Source of the DNA: JAMXLO01 sp046735215
Lineage (GTDB): Bacteria > Pseudomonadota > Alphaproteobacteria > Acetobacterales > Acetobacteraceae
DNA length: 16,621 nt
Direction of reading: 5' to 3'
Assembly: GCA_046735215.1 (NCBI GenBank)
Contig: JBKPSV010000145.1
Span: 1-16,621, forward strand
Shown here: piece after piece, positions 1 to 6,959 of the stretch
How the letters are laid out: every line of letters begins with the position of its first letter
Numbering within the stretch: position 1 is the stretch's first letter
Position numbers and translations under genes: made by a program
Notes under the pieces: model-generated
Database searches by the model: none
What the model saw: only the letters and a program-made list of their open reading frames with translations
Told to the model about the DNA's origin: nothing

Positions 1-1596
1 GCCTGGACCTACGCCGACATGCCGTGGCGGGATGCACAGAATGCTGGCCTGCTATGGGCGCCGCTGCGCAAGCCGCACGAGAACGCGCTGGATGAACATT
101 GGCTGAAGCGCAAGAGTTTTGCTGACGTGCCGCATCCGGAACTCGGCCGCAGCTTCCGCTACCCGACCAGCAAATGGCTGAGCACCAAGACAAGCTGGCA
201 GGTGGGTCGGCGTGCCCCAATGCTCGGCGAGGATACCGAGGCAGTGTTGCGCTCTGCACATCGGCCAAGTGTGCCGGCAGAGCCGCGACCAGTGGTCAAT
301 CCGATGCGATCAGCGCTGCACAACAAGCCGTTTCCACTGCAGGGAGTGAAGATCCTCGACTTCGCCTGGTTCCTGGCATCGGCCGGTGGCACGCGGTTCC
401 TCGCCGCAATGGGCGCAGAAAGCTACAAGGTCGAGTGGAAGGACAATCCGGATACGCGGTTGGCGGCTATGGCGCCGATCGGGGGCCGGGCAGCACGCGA
501 CGCCGCGACGGGTCCGCTGCCGGGGGTGAAGGACCCCGACATGGGCGGTCAGTTCAACAACAAGAATGCGGGCAAGCGCGGCATCTCGCTGAACATTCGC
601 CATCCCAAAGGTTTGCAGATCGCCAAAGATCTCGTACGCGTCTGCGACGTGGTGGCCGAGGGGTTTTCGCCTGGCGTGCTGCAACGGCTTGGGCTGGGCT
701 ATGACGTGATGAAGAGAATCCGGCCGGACATCATCTACATTCAGCAATCCGGCATGGGCGCGCACGGTACTTATGGACGGATGCGCACCGTCGGTCCGGT
801 CGCCGCGGCCTTCGGTGGCCAGGGCGACATGTCGGGATTGCCCGAGCCGGCGATGCCGGTGGGGTGGGGTTATTCGTATCTGGATTGGATGGGGGCGTAT
901 GGCTATGCGCTGGCACTGCTTGGCGCGCTGTACCATCGCGAGCGCACCGGCGAAGGGCAGTGGATCGATGCTTCTCAGTGTGAGTCGGGATTGTTCCTGA
1001 CTGGTGCTACGATTCTCGACTGGTCGGCAAATGAGCGCGTTTGGCGTCGCTATGGCAATCGCTCGCCTTACAAGCTGGCGGCGCCGCATGGCGCCTATCG
1101 TTGCGCGGGAAAAGATCGCTGGATCGCGATCGCCTGTTTCACCGATGCCGAGTGGCGCGCGCTGGCGCAGGTGGCAGGACAGCCGGCGTGGTTGGAGGAT
1201 CGGCGGTTCAACACACTGGAGCATCGACTGCTGCATCAGGATTCGCTGGACGCGGCGGTGGAGGCCTGGACCAGCACCCAGGATCGCTACGACTGCATGA
1301 TGCAACTGCAATGCGCTGGCGTTCCGGCCGGCGTATGCCAGAATGCCGAAGACCGCTGCGATAACGATCCGCAGTTGCGGCACCTGAAGTGGCTGACCGA
1401 AGTGACGGGTACCAAGATCGGCACTTGGCCGGTTTACGAATTGCCGATGAAGTTCAGCGAGACGCCGGCCTATATCGGTGGCCCGACCAACCGTGGCGCG
1501 CCGGGCTATGGCGAAGATAACGAATGGCTCCTGACCAATCTGTTGGGCATGAGCAGTTCAGATGTGCAGCGTTTGGCGGAAGAAGGTGTGCTTTGA
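1..1596 (+). CDS. Two-domain class III CoA-transferase (CaiB/BaiF), 5'-truncated
   Basis: Transfers CoA between carboxylic acids, or acts as a related racemase; the substrate cannot be read from sequence. The frame is open from base 1, so the true start lies outside the window and 531 residues are visible. The first ~85 residues look like the tail of a first CaiB/BaiF domain; after a proline-rich linker a complete second domain begins near base 340 (PLQGVKILDFAWFLASAGGT). It contains the NKRG-like segment (NNKNAGKRGISLN) and the RTGEGQWIDASQCES signature. The family catalytic aspartate aligns with the Asp encoded at 883-885 (SYLDWMG), 12 residues before LLGAL. The tandem arrangement is typical of ~750-800 residue members. 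No clear terminator follows the stop. The family call is firm; the substrate is unknown. Confidence 0.92.
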   Translation, partial: AWTYADMPWRDAQNAGLLWAPLRKPHENALDEHWLKRKSFADVPHPELGRSFRYPTSKWLSTKTSWQVGRRAPMLGEDTEAVLRSAHRPSVPAEPRPVVNPMRSALHNKPFPLQGVKILDFAWFLASAGGTRFLAAMGAESYKVEWKDNPDTRLAAMAPIGGRAARDAATGPLPGVKDPDMGGQFNNKNAGKRGISLNIRHPKGLQIAKDLVRVCDVVAEGFSPGVLQRLGLGYDVMKRIRPDIIYIQQSGMGAHGTYGRMRTVGPVAAAFGGQGDMSGLPEPAMPVGWGYSYLDWMGAYGYALALLGALYHRERTGEGQWIDASQCESGLFLTGATILDWSANERVWRRYGNRSPYKLAAPHGAYRCAGKDRWIAIACFTDAEWRALAQVAGQPAWLEDRRFNTLEHRLLHQDSLDAAVEAWTSTQDRYDCMMQLQCAGVPAGVCQNAEDRCDNDPQLRHLKWLTEVTGTKIGTWPVYELPMKFSETPAYIGGPTNRGAPGYGEDNEWLLTNLLGMSSSDVQRLAEEGVL

Positions 1597-1818
1597 GAAA
1601 CGCAGAAAGCCGGAGCCAACGATCCCTTCAATACCATGCCCCATACGCCGTGGGTTCTTCTCCGTTCATTCCTGGCTGGAGAAAGGCTCGCGCGAAGGTT
1701 CTCACAGTTCTGTCTTAATGGCCAGGAAACATGTTCATGTTACGTTCGCAGTCAGACCGCTTCGTACTCTCACCCGCGGCAATGGCTTGGCCAAAAGGGC
1801 AGAAAGTGGAGCGAGCAA
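1597..1818 (+). other. Intergenic stretch upstream of the lipoprotein gene
   Basis: This 222-base stretch has no convincing gene. The open frame running into the lipoprotein gene from 1636 codes an unconserved-looking, Cys- and Arg-rich peptide and lacks a ribosome site. A tandem hexamer CATGTT CATGTT lies at 1730-1741. I see no strong sigma-70 promoter or Rho-independent terminator. The composition change from the GC-rich upstream gene starts about here. Confidence 0.4.
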
Positions 1819-2127
1819 ATGTTTTCTTTCCGTAAGGCGTTTCCGGGCTTTGCAGCTATCTCACTCGTAACGGCCTGTGCCCCCGTGGCGACAGGGTACG
1901 TGAGCACCGTAGGAGTGGTTGCACCTACCGTAGCCTACGCAACGCCCGTCATCTCGACTGTCGTGGCGGCGCCGGTTGCTGTTAGCTATCCAACTGTCCC
2001 GCTGGTCGCAACAGCTCCTGCCGTAACGGCGCAGGTTGTCACGTCCCCTACAACGATTGCCATGCCCTCGGTGGTTAACGCAGCGGCGCCGGTCAGCCTA
2101 GCGGTGAGACAGGCAGTCTGGCCATAA
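1819..2127 (+). CDS. Small Val/Ala/Thr/Pro-rich lipoprotein
   Basis: A 102-residue predicted lipoprotein. The N-terminus has basic residues (FRK), a short hydrophobic stretch and a lipobox-like VTAC with Cys20 as the acylated residue, so the mature protein would be membrane-anchored. The mature part is low complexity, almost wholly V, A, T, P, S and Y, with recurring units such as VVAPTV, VAAPVAV and VATAPAV, and almost no charged residues. I chose ATG 1819 because GGAG at 1808-1811 sits 7 bases upstream and because only this start places a signal peptide first; the same frame is open further upstream. It is followed by a 9-bp inverted repeat and lies beside two other exported-protein genes. 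No function is recognised; a surface or periplasmic spacer role is a guess. Confidence 0.7.
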   Translation: MFSFRKAFPGFAAISLVTACAPVATGYVSTVGVVAPTVAYATPVISTVVAAPVAVSYPTVPLVATAPAVTAQVVTSPTTIAMPSVVNAAAPVSLAVRQAVWP

Positions 2128-2159
2128 GCGGCGGATTTGCAGCTGAAGTTAGGGACACT

Positions 2160-2190
2160 TTGGCAGAGCCACGCAAATCGCCTCTGCCAA
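2160..2190. repeat. 9-bp inverted repeat after the lipoprotein gene
   Basis: TTGGCAGAG at 2160-2168 and CTCTGCCAA at 2182-2190 are perfect reverse complements around a 13-base loop. A partial copy of the right arm (TGCCAAA, 2194-2200) could pair with the left arm instead. It lies 33 bases after the lipoprotein stop. No T-tract follows, so it is not a standard intrinsic terminator; it may be an RNA stem that stabilises the mRNA end or an operator. Confidence 0.5.
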
Positions 2191-2215
2191 TTGTGCCAAA
2201 TCACCTCGTCCTTAA

Positions 2216-2221
2216 TACAAT
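2216..2221 (+). promoter_or_regulatory. Possible -10 element for the 2291 gene
   Basis: TACAAT matches the sigma-70 -10 consensus at five of six bases, in an AT-rich patch 70 bases before the next start. The best upstream partner, TTGTGC at 2191-2196, is a poor -35 at 19 bases spacing. This is a weak suggestion only. Confidence 0.2.
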
Positions 2222-2290
2222 CTTGGTTGTTCCGCGTGTATTGCGCTGAGAGCTAATCTCAAGAGCGACAGTAACTACGGGACAGACTAG

Positions 2291-2854
2291 ATGCGCCGTG
2301 TGATCACATTGAGGGCGCTCGTAATGCTCTCCATAGTGTTCGTAGCCGCCGCCATGGGACCATCGTTCGCGCAAGAACTTACTAATTGCCTTGTAGAAGA
2401 CACGCCCTGTGGCAACCCCGCGCAACTGGAGCGTTTGATCCGCGAATGCCTTCGCGACCAGTCGCTATGTCGACGAAACAACGATAGGGCAAATACGGCC
2501 AAATCCTCGATAGATCGAGTAACTCAATCAAGCCGCATTCTTTCCAGGCCAACTCTCGCAGCCGGAAGGGGCCAGCGGGCTACCCCTTCGGAGGCGGGTT
2601 TGCCAGGAGGTTCCTCCATGGCTTCGATGGCCGGCCCCGAAACCTCCAGCAACCCCGTCGGCGTCCTTGCCTACAACTTGCCGCTGCCCAAATCCGCTCG
2701 GGAATTGGTTGATGCCCTTCCAATTGACGCAGGCGCAGTTGAGCTGAGGCTGGGCTTGCGACGGCCACAGGTCGCCGGCGTCGACATGCGTGACAGGACA
2801 CCACTGCCCGCTGAGATCATCGAGGCGCTGTCACCTAATGATAGACCACGTTGA
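2291..2854 (+). CDS. Exported protein of unknown function with paired Cys
   Basis: A 187-residue protein I do not recognise. It opens with a classical signal peptide: basic MRR, a hydrophobic stretch to about residue 22, and a predicted type-I cleavage site after SFA27 before QEL. The mature N-terminus has four cysteines in two equal spacings (C33-x6-C40 and C53-x6-C60), which suggests two disulfides or a small hairpin in the periplasm. The middle (about 65-115) is Ser/Gly/Pro/Arg-rich and probably disordered. The C-terminal ~65 residues are more ordered, with LPLPKSARELVDALPIDAG and TPLPAEIIEAL. Its stop overlaps the next start (TGATG at 2852-2856), so it should be co-translated with the OmpA-type lipoprotein, which suggests a joint role in the cell envelope. 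Confidence 0.7.
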   Translation: MRRVITLRALVMLSIVFVAAAMGPSFAQELTNCLVEDTPCGNPAQLERLIRECLRDQSLCRRNNDRANTAKSSIDRVTQSSRILSRPTLAAGRGQRATPSEAGLPGGSSMASMAGPETSSNPVGVLAYNLPLPKSARELVDALPIDAGAVELRLGLRRPQVAGVDMRDRTPLPAEIIEALSPNDRPR

Positions 2855-3345
2855 TGGCGAGCGGTTTCTCCGGACCGAAGTTGTGGTTGTCATTTTCGAT
2901 GCTGATCTTGTGTTCCGCTTGTCAGCAAATGCACCATGGTTCGGTGCAAGGGCTGCAACTGGTTCCAGCACCAGCCCCGATAGCACTCGTTCCGGCTGTA
3001 GCTGAGCGGCGCATACTGCTGACTGTCCAGTTTAACTTCGATCAATATACGATACGGAGCGACTCCTTTGGAACGCTAAATAATCTTGCGATGGCTTTGA
3101 ACGATCCGCATCTTCGGAGCCTATCGTATGAGATAAATGGGCATACTGATCTGAAAGGCAGTCTGTCTCACAATATTGCGCTTTCTGCTTTGCGTGCAAA
3201 ATCAGTGAGTGACTACCTCCGAGGTCATGGGGTCCTGAGCCCACCGATTCGAGCGCAGGGATTCGGACCTTTGCAGCTCCTTTATCCGACAGAGCCTTAT
3301 AGCCCCGGAAACAGACGCGTAGAGGTCGTTGCAATTGGGCCTTGA
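2854..3345 (+). CDS. OmpA/Pal-like peptidoglycan-binding lipoprotein
   Basis: A 163-residue predicted outer-membrane lipoprotein with an OmpA C-terminal domain, which non-covalently binds the diaminopimelate of peptidoglycan. Residues 10-23 form a hydrophobic signal ending in LCSAC; Cys23 is the likely lipidation site, although Cys instead of Leu at -3 is unusual. After a Pro/Ala linker the domain starts at VQFNFDQYTI (58-67). NGHTD (Asp99) and the helix NIALSALRAKSV (Arg114) supply the two residues that bind the peptide stem in this family; GNRRVEVV closes the domain. ATG 2854 is preferred to the in-frame TTG at 2851 because it forms the TGATG overlap with the preceding gene. Codons are clearly less GC-rich than in the flanking metabolic genes. 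It is smaller than typical Pal and no tol genes are nearby. Confidence 0.88.
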   Translation: MASGFSGPKLWLSFSMLILCSACQQMHHGSVQGLQLVPAPAPIALVPAVAERRILLTVQFNFDQYTIRSDSFGTLNNLAMALNDPHLRSLSYEINGHTDLKGSLSHNIALSALRAKSVSDYLRGHGVLSPPIRAQGFGPLQLLYPTEPYSPGNRRVEVVAIGP

Positions 3346-3649
3346 TCGCCTGGCTGCCAGAGGACCGAGCGCCAAGTAGGTTGTTGAGGTTCCGATCCCG
3401 TGCCGGGAGGACCGTCACGCACGGATCGTACCTGCCCCCGTACTCGTCGGCTGGCTTATACAAGTTGATCTGTAGGCTTGGGGACTACCAAGTGACGACA
3501 TCGCGCGCCTCCTCCGCATCTTATCAATACCGCAACGGGATGCTAACCGATTTCTTCAGCGGCGTTGGACCACCCGGCGCGCCCTGGGTATCTTCAATTC
3601 ATGGTATGAAGATGAAGTCGATTACCCGAGAGCTTGCAAGAGGGCGCAG
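3346..3649 (+). other. No convincing gene; possible gene remnant
   Basis: About 300 bases between the OmpA-type gene and the broken asparaginase gene. A frame starting at 3342 codes 103 residues with no domain, signal or ribosome site and mixed composition. A different frame is open from 3476 straight into the asparaginase start; it reads as a helical, Arg-rich peptide (for example SDDIARLLRILSIPQ) but has no start codon, so it may be the end of a decayed gene. Composition is intermediate between the envelope-gene block and the GC-rich genes downstream. I see no promoter, tRNA or insertion-sequence end that I can defend. Confidence 0.4.
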
Positions 3650-4616
3650 ATGATCCTGGTCACCAATAATGAAGGTACAGTTGGTGTGCCGACGGCAGCG
3701 CGTATGCTGGCCGAGGGTGCATATGCGCTCGACGCAATCGAGGCGGGCATTTGCCTGATCGAGGCTGATCCAACGGTGCGCACGGTCGGTCGCGGTGGCT
3801 GGCCGAATTTGCTGGGGAAATGGAGCTGGACGCCTGCGTGATGGATGGCACCACGCTGCGCACCGGTGCGGTTGGCGCCCTGCAGGGTTTTCTTCATCCG
3901 GTCAGCGTGGCGCGCGCAATCATGCTCAATTTGCCGCATGAGTTGCTGGTCGGCGTTGGTGCCGCGCGATTTGCGCGCGAGATCGGCGCCGAAACCGCCG
4001 ATAACCTGACCGAGGATTCGGCGCGCGTGTGGCGCAAATGGTTCGACACCGAGGTGGCCGCGGAGCAGAAGCGCACATGGCCTGATGCGCAGCTTGCCGC
4101 GCTATGCCGGCATGCGATCGACCCCGAGGTCGGTCGCGACACCACCGTGTTCCTCGTTCAGGATTCCGTCGGCAACATATGTTCTGGCACAAGTACGTCG
4201 GGCTGGGGATGGAAATATCCGGGTCGCCTCGGCGATAGCCCGATCATCGGTGCTGGCTCGTATGCCGATACACGGTATGGCGCCGCGGCATGCACCGGCG
4301 CTGGTGAAATGACGATCCGCTGCGGCACTGCGCGCTCTGTCTGCTGTATATGAAGCGTGGCGCCACTGTCACCGAAGCAATACACGAGGCGGTCGATGAC
4401 ATGCGCGCACTGAAGGGTGGCCTGATCAGCCGCGTGACGATCCACGGGATCGATACCAGCGGCAACCACAAAGTTGTCGCGGTAAACGGTGCCGGTGATA
4501 ACAAGTATTGGCTATGGGAAGGAAACGGTCAGCCTCGGCTTGTTCCAGCCGAACCGGTCGTCATCACCAGCGCCGAAACCCGCACCACACCAGCAGCAAG
4601 GTATGCATCGCGATGA
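3650..4616 (+). pseudogene. Type-2 asparaginase / isoaspartyl peptidase-like, two frameshifts
   Basis: An N-terminal-nucleophile hydrolase of the aspartylglucosaminidase/IaaA family, which cleaves asparagine side chains or isoaspartyl peptides. Homology runs through three frames: 3650 to about 3810 (TNNEGTVGVPTAARML, ALDAIEAG, TVGRGGWPN), about 3820 to 4340 (MELDACVMDG, nucleophile Thr at 4141-4143 in GRDTTVFLV, then GTSTSGWGWKYPGRLGDSP and GAGEM), and about 4347 to 4616 (MKRGATVTEAIHEA). Each break is restored by one extra base: one G in the GGGG run near 3811-3815, and one base in the GTCTGC context near 4340. Repaired, the product is about 322 residues, normal for the family. Every key motif remains, so the damage is recent or a sequencing error. 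The 3' end overlaps the ThDP-enzyme start (ATGA, 4613-4616), so the two genes formed an operon. Confidence 0.85.
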
Positions 4617-6253
4617 GCGACCCACTTCGCGGCGCCGATATCGTCATGCGTACGCTCCAGCGCGCCGGCCACAACACGGTCTTCACCCTGTCCGGCAACC
4701 ACATCATGTCGTTGTTCGATGCGGCGATTGATACAAGGCACCGGCTGGTGCACACGCGCCACGAAGCGGCCGCGGTGCATATGGCCGACGCCTGGGGGCG
4801 GCTGACCGGCGAGCCGGGCATTGCGATGGTGACCGGCGGTCCTGGCCACGCCAACGCGACAGCCGCGCTGATGACTGCCTGGGGTCAGGAGTCGCCGCTG
4901 GTCCTGCTGTCCGGCCATACCGAGACGGATCAGCTTGGCCGTGGCGGCTTCCAGGAACTGCGCCAGGCCGAGATGGCGTCTCACGTGACCAAGGCGTCGT
5001 GGACCGCGACGTCGGTTGCGACACTTGGCGCAGATGTGGCGAAGGCGATCCGGATCGCGCGCACCGGCCGGCCAGGTCCGGTGCATCTCAGCCTACCATC
5101 GGATCTGCTGGACGCAACGATATCTGACAGTGATGTCGCCTGGCCGGCGCGTGACGCCTTTGCTGCAGTTCCTGTCGGATTGGGCGATGCCGCGGCCGAT
5201 GCCGCGCTTGGGGTTATCGCAACGGCGCAACGCCCCTTCCTGCTTGCTGGACCTGCGCTAGCCAACCCGAGCGGTCGTGATCTGCTGCACCGGCTCGAGG
5301 CGGCGTTGCAGATCCCGACAGCGATTATGGACAGTCCACGCGGATTCAACGATGCGACGCTAGGTGCATTCGCCGATGCGATTGGTCGTGCCGATCTCAT
5401 CGTGCTGCTCGGCAAGGCATTCGATTTCACGCTGCACTTTGGCGCGCCGCCATCGGTCGATCCGGCGTGCCGCTGGGTCGTCATCGATCCAGAGGCCGCA
5501 CTGGTGGATCGCGCAGCCGGGGAGAAGCGTGATCTGCTCGCTTTCGGCTGCGTTGCCGATACGCGCTTGGCAGGTGAGGCACTCGTTCGGCGGACCACAA
5601 CCAAGTGCGATGCGGGATGGCTTGCGAATGTACACGCCCTGCTCAGCAACCGTCCGGCCGGTTGGGCAACGCTGGCGTCCAAGACTTCAGGCAAGCTGCA
5701 CCCGATCGAGGTTTTCCGCGCTCTCAAGCCGCACGTGGCCCAGCATCCCGATAGCGTGCTGATCTGCGACGGCGGCGAGTTTGCGCAGTGGGGGCAAAGT
5801 GTGCTGCCGGTGGTGCCACGTCGGATGATCAACGGCGTCGGCGGCTCGATCGGTTCGTCTTTGCCAATGGCATGCGCCGCACGCGTCGTTGAGCCCGATG
5901 CGCCGGTGTTCGTCGTGCTGGGCGACGGTACGTTCGGCTTCCACATGGCGGAGTTCGAAACGGCGGTACGCTGCGATCTGCCTTTCATCGCGGTGGTCGG
6001 CACCGATGCAAGGTGGAATGCCGAGTACAATCTGCAGGTGCGCGATTATGGTCCCAATCGCACCTTCGGATGCGAGTTGCTGCCGACGCGCTACGACCTT
6101 GTTGTCGCCGCACTCGGGGGGCATGGCGAACTGGTGCAGAGCGCGGACGAATTGCCAGGTGCGATCGAACGCTCGCTGGCGAGCGGCAAGCCAGCCTGTA
6201 TCAACGTCATGATCGAGAGTATTCCAGCCCCTCTGGTGCGCGCCGGCGCCTGA
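4613..6253 (+). CDS. Thiamine-diphosphate enzyme, acetolactate-synthase-like
   Basis: A 546-residue ThDP-dependent enzyme of the superfamily of acetolactate synthase, benzoylformate decarboxylase and oxalyl-CoA decarboxylase; the exact reaction (decarboxylation or carboligation of a 2-oxoacid) is not evident. N-terminal Pyr domain: catalytic Glu51 in HTRHEAAAVHMADAWGR and GGPGHANA at 75-82. The middle domain (about 190-330) resembles the Rossmann-like module of the family. C-terminal PP domain: GDG at 437-439 starts the ThDP/Mg motif, which ends in GTDARWNAE where most relatives have NN or ND; the Asp can still bind the metal. ATG 4613 is chosen because it begins the family N-terminus (DPLRGADIVMRTLQRAG) and overlaps the asparaginase stop; the frame is open upstream. 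Its last 47 bases overlap the opposite-strand membrane-protein gene. Confidence 0.9.
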   Translation: MSDPLRGADIVMRTLQRAGHNTVFTLSGNHIMSLFDAAIDTRHRLVHTRHEAAAVHMADAWGRLTGEPGIAMVTGGPGHANATAALMTAWGQESPLVLLSGHTETDQLGRGGFQELRQAEMASHVTKASWTATSVATLGADVAKAIRIARTGRPGPVHLSLPSDLLDATISDSDVAWPARDAFAAVPVGLGDAAADAALGVIATAQRPFLLAGPALANPSGRDLLHRLEAALQIPTAIMDSPRGFNDATLGAFADAIGRADLIVLLGKAFDFTLHFGAPPSVDPACRWVVIDPEAALVDRAAGEKRDLLAFGCVADTRLAGEALVRRTTTKCDAGWLANVHALLSNRPAGWATLASKTSGKLHPIEVFRALKPHVAQHPDSVLICDGGEFAQWGQSVLPVVPRRMINGVGGSIGSSLPMACAARVVEPDAPVFVVLGDGTFGFHMAEFETAVRCDLPFIAVVGTDARWNAEYNLQVRDYGPNRTFGCELLPTRYDLVVAALGGHGELVQSADELPGAIERSLASGKPACINVMIESIPAPLVRAGA

Positions 6254-6959
6254 TCCACCGTAGCCACGCTGACGCCACCACCAGCAATGCGAAGGCAATC
6301 GGGCCATGCAGTGCCGCATGGCTGGTCTGAAGCTCCCAGCCGAACGCAACCAGCACGATCAGCGGCGGCCAGGCTGTGCGTCGCGTCAGCAGCATTGCCA
6401 GCGCCGCAGCCAAGGTTGCTATGAAGATTGCGCAGGAACCGGTCAGACTAACGAAGGACCCGACGCCACCGACGAAGGGATCGATCCACATCGCGTTCAG
6501 CAGCAGGATCACCCCATCCAGCTGATGCGCATCGAGCTGCCCTGATGCAGCCATCGCCTTCGTGGTGATCAGCGTGCGACCGAGCCCAATGCCACCGATC
6601 GCATCCAGCACGGTGTAATAGATCACGAACACCAGGATCGCGGCGCGCGCGAACCAGGCCGCCGCTCGCGCATAACCACTGTCACCATTGGTGATGTCGG
6701 CCAGCATCAACCAAAGTCCCACCGCAACCAGAGCAACCAGCGGCGTTTGAATCATATGCAGCGTGAACCACCAGGTTGGTCCGAAATACCCGAGCGCCGA
6801 GTGGTCCGGCTGATACGGCTCGGGCTGCGACAGGAACTGGTACATCCCGGGATGCGCAGTGAAGCCCGCCGGATGGAACAATTCGATCGCGATCAGGCCA
6901 AGCGGTGCCAACAGCAAGCATACCCACCACAGCACCTGCCTGATGGTGGAGTCTGACAT
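6207..6959 (-). CDS. Multi-spanning membrane protein of unknown function
   Basis: A 250-residue integral membrane protein with about six hydrophobic segments: residues ~8-27, ~66-86, ~105-125, ~150-170, ~175-200 and ~225-245, separated by short polar loops. It ends in a basic tail (WLRWIRRRRAPEG). Aromatic-rich loops (FGPTWWFTLHMIQ) and ELFHPAGFTAHPGMYQF near the N-terminus could be signature segments, but I cannot assign a family. The ATG overlaps the stop of the PdxA-family gene by one base (TAATG), so the two are very probably co-translated; a transport or membrane-partner role for that pathway is inference. The 3' end overlaps the ThDP-enzyme gene tail-to-tail by 47 bases. Confidence 0.8.
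   Translation of the reverse strand: MSDSTIRQVLWWVCLLLAPLGLIAIELFHPAGFTAHPGMYQFLSQPEPYQPDHSALGYFGPTWWFTLHMIQTPLVALVAVGLWLMLADITNGDSGYARAAAWFARAAILVFVIYYTVLDAIGGIGLGRTLITTKAMAASGQLDAHQLDGVILLLNAMWIDPFVGGVGSFVSLTGSCAIFIATLAAALAMLLTRRTAWPPLIVLVAFGWELQTSHAALHGPIAFALLVVASAWLRWIRRRRAPEGLEYSRS

Noticed and set aside
310..1383. A 357-residue minus-strand open frame opposite the CoA-transferase
   Set aside because: No domains and His/Arg-rich composition; it is the shadow of a well-supported family member.
1636..1818. A longer N-terminus for the small lipoprotein
   Set aside because: The extra 61 residues would bury the signal peptide, and no ribosome site is present at the upstream ATG.
3370..3400. 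Sequence resembling a tRNA T-arm (GGTTCCGATCCC), a possible attachment site
   Set aside because: It has an extra base relative to the T-loop consensus, and no acceptor or anticodon stem can be built around it.
3342..3653. A 103-residue + strand frame after the OmpA-type gene
   Set aside because: No ribosome site, no domain or signal, mixed composition, and it overlaps the asparaginase start; treated as non-coding.
3808..3816. GGGGAAA as a programmed -1 frameshift site in the asparaginase gene
   Set aside because: The A-site codon would mispair after slipping, and the second break near 4340 has no slippery sequence, so mutation or a sequencing error is simpler.
4981..6030. A 349-residue minus-strand open frame opposite the ThDP gene
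   Set aside because: Ser/Arg/Pro-rich shadow typical of high-GC DNA; the + strand has clear ThDP motifs throughout.
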